Source: an uncultured Collinsella sp. (GTDB lineage Bacteria > Actinomycetota > Coriobacteriia > Coriobacteriales > Coriobacteriaceae). Taken from it: 64,000 bases of DNA. The DNA lies in assembly GCA_959019775.1 (NCBI GenBank), contig CAUEPS010000002.1, positions 62,001 through 126,000 of the forward strand. Reading direction: 5' to 3'. The notes beneath the pieces were generated by a model. It saw only the letters and a list, made by a program, of their open reading frames with translations. It made no database searches and was not told where the DNA came from. Made by a program: the position numbers and the translations under genes. Positions 54,228-62,490 of this stretch are shown here, piece after piece (positions within the stretch are counted from its first letter, which is position 1; every line of letters starts with the position of its first letter).

Positions 54228-55270
54228 TGGATCCGAGCGTCTACATCCCCGCCTATCTGGAGCGCACCTATCTGGCATCGCACCCCGAACTCACCGATGC
54301 AGCACGCGAGCTTGTCCATAACGACATCAGCGCAAACCCTCACAAGTATGCGCAGACCGAGCATGCCCAAGCGCTGCTGTCCTATGCCGGCGTTCATCGT
54401 CATTTGCTTGACGAGCTTCGCCGCATCGAGGACATGGGCAGCGACGAGGAGTTTGAGCAGACGCGCAACCGCCTGTTCGACGATATGCGCGATGAGCTGC
54501 TCAAGATTGTTCGCGTCGATGCGCATGTCCTCGATGCTCAGTTGCTCGCCATCATCCTGGCGGACACGCCCGTCGACGCCTGCCTGGGCGACTTGATGAA
54601 GCTCGAGACGAGTACGGCCGACTACCTGCAACAGAGCGTGCCCGGGTTTGATATGGAGGCCCCGCACTACTGGGCCAATAATGTTTTGGCCGACGGTGTC
54701 ACCGCAGCAGACCTTACCTTGAGCGAGCCGGCCCTTATTGGCTGGCTTCACACGCTCGAGGCCATCTCGCAGCTGTGCATGGCAAGCGCTCGTTACCGCG
54801 CCGCCGCCAACTACTCTCGCCGTGTTCTTAAGGCGGAGGGCTATCCCACCCAGGCCGCCGGCACCGTGTTGCTTGCCCTCGCCCGCTTGGAAGACCAGGA
54901 CGGTTTTTTTGCCCTGGCACATCAGCTCGAGGAACAGATGGGGGCAGACGCACTCGAGAACTCCCCCTGGTACCTGCTCGCCCGCACGATTCTGCTGTTC
55001 AAAACAAACAAGATGCGCCCGGCGACGCGCGCGCTGCGCGAGTTCGCTAACCGTTGCGAGGGCGGCGCGTTCTTCTTGCTGAACCCCATGTACCAGACGC
55101 CGTATCTTCCCTGCCGACCCGAGCCGCGCGACCCCTGGGACCTCTCGCACCAGGCGGTTTGGGAAGCCGACGGCATTATCTCGGACACCCCCGACTTTGC
55201 CCCCTGGGCCAACGCCTGCGAAGATGTATCGCAGCTCGCCCAGGAATTTGCGCGCCGCTACGGCTTTTAG
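54227..55270 (+). CDS. TPR-like helical-repeat protein, second of a pair
   Basis: A 347-residue soluble all-helical protein resembling its upstream neighbour in size, composition and pattern (ASARYRAAANYSRRVLKAEG, then TQAAGTVLLALARLEDQDGF), so the two may be ancient duplicates. No signal peptide. The conserved late segment NPMYQTPYLPCRPEPRDPWD suggests a family-specific ending rather than a generic TPR. Translationally coupled to the first gene. Function unknown; conserved linkage to the MurT-GatD gene would be the best clue. Confidence 0.72.
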   Translation: MDPSVYIPAYLERTYLASHPELTDAARELVHNDISANPHKYAQTEHAQALLSYAGVHRHLLDELRRIEDMGSDEEFEQTRNRLFDDMRDELLKIVRVDAHVLDAQLLAIILADTPVDACLGDLMKLETSTADYLQQSVPGFDMEAPHYWANNVLADGVTAADLTLSEPALIGWLHTLEAISQLCMASARYRAAANYSRRVLKAEGYPTQAAGTVLLALARLEDQDGFFALAHQLEEQMGADALENSPWYLLARTILLFKTNKMRPATRALREFANRCEGGAFFLLNPMYQTPYLPCRPEPRDPWDLSHQAVWEADGIISDTPDFAPWANACEDVSQLAQEFARRYGF

Positions 55271-55315
55271 CGACGCGATCGCCCCGACCATGTCATCTAT
55301 GTTAGGAACGGCTTC

Positions 55316-57493
55316 ATGAACCTCCGCTCATCTCTCGCCTGCACCTCGAGCGATATCGCCCGCTGGGGACTGCGCTCTGTCCTCAAACGCCAGGGTGGCG
55401 TGCTTCCTGGCCGTATCGCCATGAAGATCGACCCCGAGCTGCTAAGCGACCTCGCAAGCCTAGTCGACCGCAGCGTGGTGATCACCGGCACCAACGGCAA
55501 GACCACCACATCCAACCTCATCGCCGACGCAGTTGCTGCCAGCGGCGCTAACGTGGTGTGCAACCGTGCCGGCAACAATATGGAGCCTGGTGTGGTGGGT
55601 GCTCTGCTCGAGGCCCGCGGCGGCCTTAAGCACACCAGCAGCGGCAAGCGCGTGGGCGTTTTTGAGTGCGACGAGCTCTACACCGTACGCGTTCTGCCCA
55701 AGCTCAAGCCGACGTACTTTGTGCTGCTCAACCTGTTCCGCGACCAGCTGGACCGTTACGGCGAGATCGACCACACCCAGGACGTCATCGCCCACGCGCT
55801 GGAGCTTTCACCGGCAACGACGCTCATCTACAACGCAGACGACCCGCTGTGTGCCGCAATCGCCGCGCGCGTTCCCAATGCAAGCATCTCCTTTGGCATC
55901 GACGGCGCCACCAACACCGAATCCGACCGCATTAGCGACTCGCGTTTTTGCTCACAGTGCAACGCGCCGTTGGAGTACGACTATGTGCAGTACGGACAGC
56001 TTGGCGCATACCATTGTCCCTCGTGCGGCTGGGCCCGCCCCGGGCTTGTCCGTCGCGTGACGGGCGTGGAGCTCGGCTGTGACGGCTACAGCTTTGACTT
56101 GAACTTTGGACCCGATGCCGACGCACCTGCCACGCACATCGCCACGCGCTATAACGGCCTGTACATGGTCTACAACGTTGCCGCGGCCTTCTTTGCGGCG
56201 CGCGAGCTGGGCGTGGACGCAGCTCACCTGCAGCCCACGCTCGATGCCTACGTGCCAGCAGGCGGACGCATGGGCCGTTGGAATATCGCCGGCCGAACCG
56301 TCGAGGCAAACCTGGCCAAGAATCCCGTGGGTTTCGATCGCCAGATTCAGTCCATTAAAACGGCAGGCGGCAGGCTCTGCGCCTTCTTCCTCAACGACAA
56401 CGATGCCGACGGCCACGATGTGTCGTGGATCTACGACGTCGACTTTGAGCGCATCGCCGACACAACGGGGCTTGTCGCCTTTGCCGGCGGCACGCGCGCG
56501 CACGACATGCAGGTGCGCCTCAAGTACGCCGGCATCGATGCCGCCATCATCTCGAATATCGAGCAGGCGATCGGCGCCGTTGTGGATGAAGCCGCCGGCG
56601 ACACTTTCTATGCCGTCGCCAACTACACGGCCTTTCCGCCGCTGGTCAAGGAGCTCGATGGACTCAAAGACACCGATGCGGCTACGGTTGCCGCCCACGC
56701 CGCAACGTGCGCCGATGGCAGCGCCGTCCCCGTCGGCGTCGAGCCGGTCGAGCTCTCACGCCCGCTGCGCATCGTCTACCTGTATCCCGATGCCCTCAAC
56801 CTCTATGGCGACGGCGGCAATGTCATCGCCCTCGAACGCCGCTGCGCCTGGCGCGGCATCCCCGTTCGCGTGGACGAAGTCCGCATGGGCGAGGTGCTCG
56901 ATCTCGCCGACGCCGACATCGTCATGATGGGCGGCGGCTCCGATCGCGACCAGCTGGCCGTGGCGCACGAGCTGCTCGCTCAAAAAGACAAGGTTGCGGC
57001 CTATGTTGAGGACGGCGGCACACTGCTTGCCATCTGTGGCAGCTATCAGCTGCTCGGCCGTTCGTACTACATGGGCGACGATCGCATCGAGGGCTTGGGC
57101 GTCATTGCCGCCGAAACTGTACGCGGCTCCGACCGACTGATCGGCAACGTCGCCGTCAAGACCGACCTGGCACCCGAGCCCTTTGTGGGATTCGAGAACC
57201 ACGGTGGCCGCACGCTTTTGGACGCCAATGCCATGCCACTCGGAACGTCCGTCGTCACGGGTACCGGCAACAACGGCGACGACGGCTTCGAGGGTCTGAT
57301 CTACAAGGGCGTCATCGGCACGTACCTACACGGACCGGCGCTGCCCAAGAACCCCGAGCTTGCCGACTGGCTCATCGCCCACGCCCTCGAGCGCCGCGGC
57401 GATGCGCAGGCCACAGCCCTGCTGCCGCTCAAGCCCCTCGACGACACCTACGAGCACACCGCCCACGACGCAGCCATGAAGCTGCTCCCCTAG
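55316..57493 (+). CDS. fused MurT-GatD lipid II isoglutaminyl synthase
   Basis: A 725-residue protein joining two enzymes that are separate in Staphylococcus and Streptococcus. Residues 1 to about 470 are MurT, a Mur-ligase relative: ATP loop ITGTNGKTTTSNL, a CSQCNAPL/CPSCG zinc ribbon at about 213-241, PAGGRMGRWN and the conserved DVSWIYDVDFE near the centre. From about 484 comes GatD, a class I glutamine amidotransferase: PLRIVYLYPDALNLYGDGGN, nucleophile Cys574 in LAICGSYQLLG and His672 in GTYLHGPALPKN. The enzyme amidates the alpha-carboxyl of D-Glu in lipid II with ammonia from glutamine, a change needed for efficient cross-linking. A fused chain would fix the subunit ratio and the ammonia path. 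Confidence 0.93.
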   Translation: MNLRSSLACTSSDIARWGLRSVLKRQGGVLPGRIAMKIDPELLSDLASLVDRSVVITGTNGKTTTSNLIADAVAASGANVVCNRAGNNMEPGVVGALLEARGGLKHTSSGKRVGVFECDELYTVRVLPKLKPTYFVLLNLFRDQLDRYGEIDHTQDVIAHALELSPATTLIYNADDPLCAAIAARVPNASISFGIDGATNTESDRISDSRFCSQCNAPLEYDYVQYGQLGAYHCPSCGWARPGLVRRVTGVELGCDGYSFDLNFGPDADAPATHIATRYNGLYMVYNVAAAFFAARELGVDAAHLQPTLDAYVPAGGRMGRWNIAGRTVEANLAKNPVGFDRQIQSIKTAGGRLCAFFLNDNDADGHDVSWIYDVDFERIADTTGLVAFAGGTRAHDMQVRLKYAGIDAAIISNIEQAIGAVVDEAAGDTFYAVANYTAFPPLVKELDGLKDTDAATVAAHAATCADGSAVPVGVEPVELSRPLRIVYLYPDALNLYGDGGNVIALERRCAWRGIPVRVDEVRMGEVLDLADADIVMMGGGSDRDQLAVAHELLAQKDKVAAYVEDGGTLLAICGSYQLLGRSYYMGDDRIEGLGVIAAETVRGSDRLIGNVAVKTDLAPEPFVGFENHGGRTLLDANAMPLGTSVVTGTGNNGDDGFEGLIYKGVIGTYLHGPALPKNPELADWLIAHALERRGDAQATALLPLKPLDDTYEHTAHDAAMKLLP

Positions 57494-57499
57494 CACCTC

Positions 57500-57536
57500 A
57501 CCACCACAAAGGGACAGGCACCTTTGTGGTGGTTTT
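57500..57536 (+). terminator. terminator after the MurT-GatD gene
   Basis: CACCACAAAGG (57500-57510) pairs with CCTTTGTGGTG (57521-57531), then GTTTTCC. The central AAAGGGACAGGCACCTTT matches the hairpins at 1681 and 3307 in layout. Confidence 0.65.
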
Positions 57537-57592
57537 CCAGTTTGCCAACGATATACGCGCCGGCAAAAAAGTCTGCTATACTCTTTCCCGCT

Positions 57593-57669
57593 GTCCCCAT
57601 CGTCTAGCGGCCAAGGACGCCACCCTTTCAAGGTGGATATCGCGGGTTCGAATCCCGCTGGGGGCACCA
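57593..57669 (+). tRNA. tRNA-Glu (UUC)
   Basis: 77 bases including an encoded CCA. Acceptor GTCCCCA pairs with TGGGGGC; D-arm CGTCTAGCGGCCAAGGACG; the anticodon stem CCACC/GGTGG encloses CTTTCAA with anticodon TTC; T-arm CGCGGGTTCGAATCCCGC. A TATACT box at 57577-57582 suits its promoter. Confidence 0.95.
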
Positions 57670-57681
57670 TTTAAACTGAGA

Positions 57682-57713
57682 AGCCCGTTGCCCTCGCGGT
57701 GACGGGCTTTTTG
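57682..57713 (+). terminator. terminator of tRNA-Glu
   Basis: AGCCCGT (57682-57688) and ACGGGCT (57702-57708), followed by TTTTTGC. Confidence 0.8.
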
Positions 57714-57840
57714 CTATCCATGTGCCGGGATTCGAACCCGACAGGGTGCGGAGCTGTGGAAACGCGAAGCGTTTTCCAGCGCAGCACGCAAGGAGCGAAG
57801 TGACGCAGCGAAGGCGGGCGGCGCCAGCCGCACGCGGACA

Positions 57841-57928
57841 TCCCGCTGGGGGCACAATTTAAACTGAGAAGCTCGTTGCCCTTGCGGTGACGGGCTTTTT
57901 GCTATCCATGTGCCGGGGATTCGAACCC
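57841..57928 (+). repeat. duplicated tRNA-Glu 3' tail and terminator
   Basis: Bases 57841-57928 repeat 57653-57740 with a handful of changes: the tRNA 3' end TCCCGCTGGGGGCAC (here ending ACAA, not ACCA), AATTTAAACTGAGAAG, a second copy of the terminator (GACGGGCTTTTTGC) and the stretch GCTATCCATGTGCCGG. The offset is 188 bases. The end of both copies reads, on the minus strand, GGGTTCGAATCCCGGCAC, like a tRNA T-arm. It looks like an attachment-site or tandem-duplication scar at a tRNA gene. Confidence 0.75.
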
Positions 57929-57957
57929 CGAGGGCATTAAATCACACTGTCATCCAA

Positions 57958-58188
57958 GGGCCCGTGGGCAAAAAATAGCAAATATGAGTACTGTTACCAA
58001 TTTAGTAACAGCGATTGCATATCACCAGAAGGCGATTTAGACGCCAGGAATCCTACGGCGGAAGAATTGCAGGCTTTTATCAGCTAAGTACTTGGACATA
58101 TGTTGCGTAACACAGCATATTTTACAAAAAAATAATGCTACAGCACTTGTGACAGTACTCATATTTGACGTTTTTTGCCCACGACCCC
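57958..58188. mobile_element. 231-bp MITE-like element with 40-bp inverted ends
   Basis: GGGCCCGTGGGCAAAAAATA (from 57958) through TGAGTACTGTTAC (57997) is matched by the reverse complement of 58149-58188 at about 33 of 40 positions. The inside (about 150 bases) is AT-rich, with a further small dyad (GTTACCAATTTAGTAAC, 57993-58009), and encodes nothing. No target-site duplication is obvious. It lies next to the tRNA tail duplication. Confidence 0.7.
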
Positions 58189-58246
58189 TTATTGCGTGGG
58201 TGAATCAGTTGCAAAACGGGCTTCAAAGCGTCCTTCTCAAACAAAA

Positions 58247-58277
58247 AGCCGGGGCTCGCGCGATGCGGACCCCGGCT
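58247..58277 (-). terminator. terminator of glutamine synthetase III
   Basis: On the minus strand GAGCCGGGGTC and the complementary GAGCCCCGGCT form a strong stem followed by TTTTTG. It starts 30 bases after the stop codon. Confidence 0.8.
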
Positions 58278-58306
58278 CAATACCGTGACGATATGTCAGT
58301 TACGTT

Positions 58307-60394
58307 CTACACGTAGAACAGGATGTCGTCGTAGGTCGGGACCGGCCAGTAGTCGGCGGCAACGATCTCCTCCATGGCGTCCACGGCGGCGCGCAGCGTA
58401 TCCATAGCGGGAACGACCTCGTGTGCATACACATTGGCCTGCTCCTGGCCATCGAGAGCCTCGGCCTTCTGATGCACGGCGTCGAGCGCCTTGATGGAGT
58501 CGTTGATGGCGGTGATGCCGTTGCAGAGCTTGTTGAGCGTGTTCTGCTCGCACTGCATGGCGGCCTCAGCACCGGCGGCACGAATAGTCTCGAGGCCCTT
58601 AGCGACCTTGGTGGCGTAGGCGGTAATGACCGGGCGATAGGTACGACGCGCCTCGCGAACCATCGTGGTAGCCTCGATGTTCATGAGCTTGTTGTACTTC
58701 TCGAGCTTGCAGTCGTAACGGCACTGGGCCTCGGCCTTGGTCAGGACACCCGTCTCCTCAAAGAGCGCAATGGCCTTATCGGAAACAAAGGCGGGCAGGG
58801 CGTCGGCCGTGGTCTTGTTGTTGGCAAGGCCGCGCTTCTCGGCCTCGATGGGCCACTCGTCGGAGTAACCGTCGCCGGAGAACAGGATGCGCTGGTGATC
58901 GGTCAGCACCTTCTTGCAGTACTCGAGCGCGGCGTCCTGGAACTTATCCTCGGGCGTACCCTCGAGTGCGTCGGCGAAGGACTTGAGCGACTTGGCCACG
59001 GCGGCATCGAGCACCAGGTTGGAGTCGGAGACGTTCTGCTCGGAGCCGCAGGCACGGAACTCGAACTTATTGCCGGTGAAGGCGAACGGGGAGGTGCGGT
59101 TGCGGTCGGTGTTGTCCTGCATCAGCTTGGGCAGGGTATCGGCGCCCAGGTCGAGCACGCCGCGCGTGGCATGGACGGAAGCCTTGCCATCGATGATCTT
59201 CTCGACGACCTCGGTAAGCTGGTCGCCCAGGAAGATGGACATAATCGCCGGAGGAGCCTCGTTGGCGCCCAGACGATGATCGTTGCCGGCCGAGGCAACG
59301 GAGGCACGCAGGAGCTCCTGATAGTTATCGACGGCCTCGATCACCGCGGTGAGGAAGACGATGAACTGCAGGTTGTCGAGCGGGGTGTCGCCCGGGTCGA
59401 GCAGGTTCTCGGACTCGGTGCCAAGCGACCAGTTGTTGTGCTTGCCCGAACCGTTGATGCCCTCGAAGGGCTTCTCGTGCAGCAGGCAGACCAAGTCGTG
59501 GCGGGAGGCGATGAGCTTCATTTTCTCCATCATGACCAGATTCTGGTCAATGGCCTCGTTGACCTCGCCATAGACAGGGGCGAGCTCATGCTGGCAAGGA
59601 GCGACCTCGTTGTGCTTGGTCTTGGCGGGAATACCAAGCGCCCACAGCTCATCGTCCAGGTCCTTCATATAAGCCGAGACGGTGGGGCGGATAGCGCCAA
59701 AGTAGTGCTCCTCGAGCTCCTGGCCCTTGCAGGGAGCAGCACCAAAGAGGGTGCGGCCGGTGATGACCAGGTCCTTGCGCTTGCGGTAAGCGTCCTTCTT
59801 GATCAGGAAGTACTCCTGCTCGTCGCCCACGGAAGGAACGACCTTCTTGGGGGTCTTGCCAAACAGCGCCAAAACGCGCTTGGACTCACGCGAGAGCGCG
59901 GTCATAGAGCGCAGCAGCGGGGTCTTCTTGTCCAGGGCCTCGCCCGTGTAGGAGCAGAAGGCCGTGGGGATGCACAGGACATCGTCCTTAATGAAGGCGG
60001 GGCTGGTAGGATCCCAAGCGGTGTAGCCACGGGCCTCGAAGGTGGCACGCAGGCCGCCGTTGGGGAAGCTGGAGGCATCGGGCTCGCCCTGGATGAGGTT
60101 CTTGCCCGTAAACTTGGTAATAGCGGTGCCGTCGTGGTTGGGCTCCAGGAAGCTGTCGTGCTTCTCGGAAGTAATGCCCGAAAGCGGCTGGAACCAGTGT
60201 GCGTAGTGCGTCGCGCCCTTGGAGATGGCCCAGACCTTCATGGCGTGGGCAACGGCGTTGGCCACATCCAGGTCGAGCGGCTCACCGCCCTCGAGGGTTG
60301 CAGCAAGGCGCTTCCAAATGTCCTTGGGGAGGTAGTCCTTCATGACTTCCTCAGAGAACACCATGGTCCCGAAGCGGTCAGTAAGTTCGGCCAT
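58307..60394 (-). CDS. glutamine synthetase type III
   Basis: A 695-residue enzyme making glutamine from glutamate, ammonia and ATP. Start ATG 60394 (AAGGGAG upstream) in preference to a 21-codon-longer frame. GSIII marks are the N-terminal MAELTDRFGTMVFSEEVM, VPSVGDEQEYFLIKKDAY with the metal-binding glutamates, NEVAPCQHELAPVY, the catalytic core GINGSGKHNNWSLG, and APPAIMSIFLG. Length is typical of the large GSIII subunit (about 700), as in Bacteroides and cyanobacteria, rather than the 450-residue GSI. A possible nitrogen-control site lies at 60474-60506. Confidence 0.95.
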   Translation of the reverse strand: MAELTDRFGTMVFSEEVMKDYLPKDIWKRLAATLEGGEPLDLDVANAVAHAMKVWAISKGATHYAHWFQPLSGITSEKHDSFLEPNHDGTAITKFTGKNLIQGEPDASSFPNGGLRATFEARGYTAWDPTSPAFIKDDVLCIPTAFCSYTGEALDKKTPLLRSMTALSRESKRVLALFGKTPKKVVPSVGDEQEYFLIKKDAYRKRKDLVITGRTLFGAAPCKGQELEEHYFGAIRPTVSAYMKDLDDELWALGIPAKTKHNEVAPCQHELAPVYGEVNEAIDQNLVMMEKMKLIASRHDLVCLLHEKPFEGINGSGKHNNWSLGTESENLLDPGDTPLDNLQFIVFLTAVIEAVDNYQELLRASVASAGNDHRLGANEAPPAIMSIFLGDQLTEVVEKIIDGKASVHATRGVLDLGADTLPKLMQDNTDRNRTSPFAFTGNKFEFRACGSEQNVSDSNLVLDAAVAKSLKSFADALEGTPEDKFQDAALEYCKKVLTDHQRILFSGDGYSDEWPIEAEKRGLANNKTTADALPAFVSDKAIALFEETGVLTKAEAQCRYDCKLEKYNKLMNIEATTMVREARRTYRPVITAYATKVAKGLETIRAAGAEAAMQCEQNTLNKLCNGITAINDSIKALDAVHQKAEALDGQEQANVYAHEVVPAMDTLRAAVDAMEEIVAADYWPVPTYDDILFYV

Positions 60395-60473
60395 ACGGAA
60401 CTCCCTTCGTATCGGCACCGCGTGAGAAGCGGTGTTGATTACTAACGAACGAGTCATAGATTAGGCTCGTCGT

Positions 60474-60506
60474 GTTTCCGCGACATTACCGTTATGTTGC
60501 TGTCAC
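60474..60506 (-). promoter_or_regulatory. possible GlnR-like box upstream of glutamine synthetase
   Basis: On the minus strand, about 80-110 bases before the start, GTGAC-n6-ATAAC and the overlapping GTAAT-n6-GAAAC occur, with half-sites 11 bases apart. This matches the spacing of actinobacterial GlnR boxes (gTnAC-n6-GaAAC), although not every base agrees. Whether this organism has a GlnR protein is not seen here. Confidence 0.3.
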
Positions 60507-60600
60507 GAAACCAATCAATGAGGTTACCCTATCGAGGCGGTGTTGCCACCCTCAACAGCCAATCAACTGCATAAATTGCAGACCTCTCCCCATGGTTTAA

Positions 60601-60686
60601 GGGTGGTCAATTTGGGACGGGGCTTTATTAACTGGTATTTCGTATCAGATACCATTCAATATAGCCCCATCCTACATTGACCGCCC
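60601..60686. repeat. 86-bp near-perfect long hairpin between glutamine synthetase and metF
   Basis: GGGTGGTCAATTTGGGACGG with the next 24 bases, and the reverse complement of the sequence ending CCGCCC (60686), match at most positions (blocks GGTCAAT, GGGGCT, TATT, TGGTAT). The loop is only a few bases. No T-run on either side and no gene inside. It is 200 bases before the glutamine synthetase start and 135 bases before metF. REP-like element or regulatory hairpin. Confidence 0.6.
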
Positions 60687-60820
60687 TGTTATAGAAAATG
60701 CCGATAGCGAAGCATCTTTGATTGGTATCCCCAAATAGCGAGTGAAACTCCATCGTGGCACAGTGGTGCTGTAGAATCCTTACAACACATCACACTATTA
60801 AGTATCTAAAGGAGCACGAT

Positions 60821-61693
60821 ATGCGCGTCGACGAGGTTTTTAAGCAGGCAGCATCCCAGGGCACCGCGCCCGTTTCGTTTGAGATGTTCCCGCCCAAGGG
60901 CGAGCTTACCCTCGACACGGCTCGCGAGGTGGCAGGCAATCTGTGCAAGCTTTCGCCGAGCTTTGTCTCGGTCACCTGCTCGGCCGGCGGCTCGGGTAAC
61001 GGTGCCACCACCGCCCCCATCGCGCATATGATTACGAGCGAATTCGATACACCCTCGGTGGCACACCTTACCTGTATGGGCCGCTCGCGCGCCGATATCG
61101 CCGCCAAGATCGACGAGTATCGCTCGGCCGGCGTGGAAAACGTGCTGGCCCTGCGCGGCGACCTGCCCGCTGGCGCGACCGAGGACGACAAGCCCGCCTC
61201 GGACTACGCCTACGCCCGCGACCTCATCCCCGAGCTCGTCGACGCCGGCTTTTGCGTGGGCGCCGCAGCCTACCCCGAAGGCCACATTGCCTGCGAGGAT
61301 CTCAACCTCTCGGTCGAGCACCTCAAGCAAAAGCAAGACGCCGGCGCGAGCTTCTTTGTGACACAGCTCTTTTTTGATAACGAGTGCTTCTATCGCTTCC
61401 GCGAGCTTGCCGACAAGGCCGGCATCACCGTGCCCATTACCGCGGGCATCATGCCGTTTATGGGCAAGTCGCAGATCAGCCGCATGGTCTTTATGTGCGG
61501 CGCGTCGCTGCCCTCCCCCGTCATCAAGATCCTCGCCAAGTACGAGAACGACCCCGAGAGCCTGCAGGCAGCCGGCGTGGATTATGCCGCCCACCAGCTT
61601 TGCGACCTCAAGGAGCATGGCGCCGACGGTCTGCACCTGTACACTATGAACCGTCCTGCAATCGCCGCGACCATTATGGAGCGCCTAGGGTAA
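60821..61693 (+). CDS. metF: 5,10-methylenetetrahydrofolate reductase
   Basis: A 290-residue FAD enzyme reducing methylene-THF to methyl-THF, the methyl donor for methionine. Start ATG 60821 with AAAGGAG 7 bases upstream. It shows SFEMFPPKGE at the N-terminus, PSFVSVTCSAGGSG, VLALRGDLPAG, GAAAYPEGHIACED, FVTQLFFDNECFYRF and GIMPFMGKSQISRM. The TIM barrel is full length. Its stop shares a base with the ATG of the methionine synthase reactivation protein, and MetH follows, so the three form a methionine-synthesis operon. Confidence 0.94.
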   Translation: MRVDEVFKQAASQGTAPVSFEMFPPKGELTLDTAREVAGNLCKLSPSFVSVTCSAGGSGNGATTAPIAHMITSEFDTPSVAHLTCMGRSRADIAAKIDEYRSAGVENVLALRGDLPAGATEDDKPASDYAYARDLIPELVDAGFCVGAAAYPEGHIACEDLNLSVEHLKQKQDAGASFFVTQLFFDNECFYRFRELADKAGITVPITAGIMPFMGKSQISRMVFMCGASLPSPVIKILAKYENDPESLQAAGVDYAAHQLCDLKEHGADGLHLYTMNRPAIAATIMERLG

Positions 61694-62481
61694 TGGAAAA
61701 ACCGCACGTCGATACAACCGTTGTTGAAGTGCCGGCCGACCTTGCGTCGCCGGCGCTTTACCGTATCGACGCTGCTCACCACCCTCGTGTCGACCGTGCC
61801 GAGATGCTGCAGTATCTGGGCTACGGCGGCCAGCAGATTGAGCCCGAGCTGTCACGACGAATTGAGCTTGTGGTCGAGCGCCTAGAGCTGGATATCGAGC
61901 CCCGCGGCGTGCGACGCGTGTTTGCCGTCGATGCCACGGGCGTTGACGAGCAGGGCGAGCCCTGCATCCGCTTGGTTGGCACCAATGTTGAGCTGCGGGG
62001 TCGTGATATCTATCGACATCTCAAAGACGCCCGCCTGGCGGCGCTCATGGCATGTACCCTCGGGATGTCTGCCGAACGCCGCCTGCGAACCACCGGAACC
62101 CAGCAACCTCTGGAAGGCGCCGTGCTCGACGCCGCATGCTCTGCCTATGTAGAAGCCGCCGTCGAGCAGATGGACCAGCAAGTCAAGGCCGCGGCCGCCG
62201 CACATGGGCTCGCCGGCAACTGGCGCTTTAGTCCCGGCTATGGCGACTGCCCGCTCTCGGCCCAGCGCTCGATCGTCAATGCGCTCAACGCCACGCGGCT
62301 CATCGGCCTGACCGTCACCCCCACCAGCCTGCTCATGCCCACCAAGAGCGTGACCGCGGTGATCGGCCTGTTTGACGGCGAAGTCCACGACGCCCAGAGC
62401 CGCCCCACCTGCAATATCTGCCGCATGCGTGAGCACTGCCGCTTCCGCGCCGCCCACACCACCTGCTATTCCAGCCATTAG
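61693..62481 (+). CDS. free-standing methionine synthase activation-domain protein
   Basis: A 262-residue protein, ATG 61693 overlapping the metF stop (TAATG). Its C-terminal half resembles the SAM-binding reactivation domain of MetH: the R-S-SPGYGD-like motif in NWRFSPGYGDCPLSAQRSI, then TRLIGLTVTPTSLLMPTKSV and GLFDG. The very end carries cysteines (CNICRMREHCRF), a possible metal or Fe-S site. In Escherichia coli this activity is the MetH C-terminus; here it is a separate polypeptide encoded next to the catalytic one. Expected to reductively methylate inactive cob(II)alamin on MetH. Confidence 0.85.
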   Translation: MEKPHVDTTVVEVPADLASPALYRIDAAHHPRVDRAEMLQYLGYGGQQIEPELSRRIELVVERLELDIEPRGVRRVFAVDATGVDEQGEPCIRLVGTNVELRGRDIYRHLKDARLAALMACTLGMSAERRLRTTGTQQPLEGAVLDAACSAYVEAAVEQMDQQVKAAAAAHGLAGNWRFSPGYGDCPLSAQRSIVNALNATRLIGLTVTPTSLLMPTKSVTAVIGLFDGEVHDAQSRPTCNICRMREHCRFRAAHTTCYSSH

Positions 62482-62490
62482 GAGCCATCG

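Noticed and set aside
57940..58200. Target-site duplication flanking the MITE-like element
   Set aside because: Left flank ATCCAAG and right flank TTATTGC do not match, so transposition is not directly shown.
60687..60820. SAM or cobalamin riboswitch upstream of the methionine operon
   Set aside because: The 134 bases lack the conserved cores of either class and are too short for a cobalamin riboswitch with expression platform.
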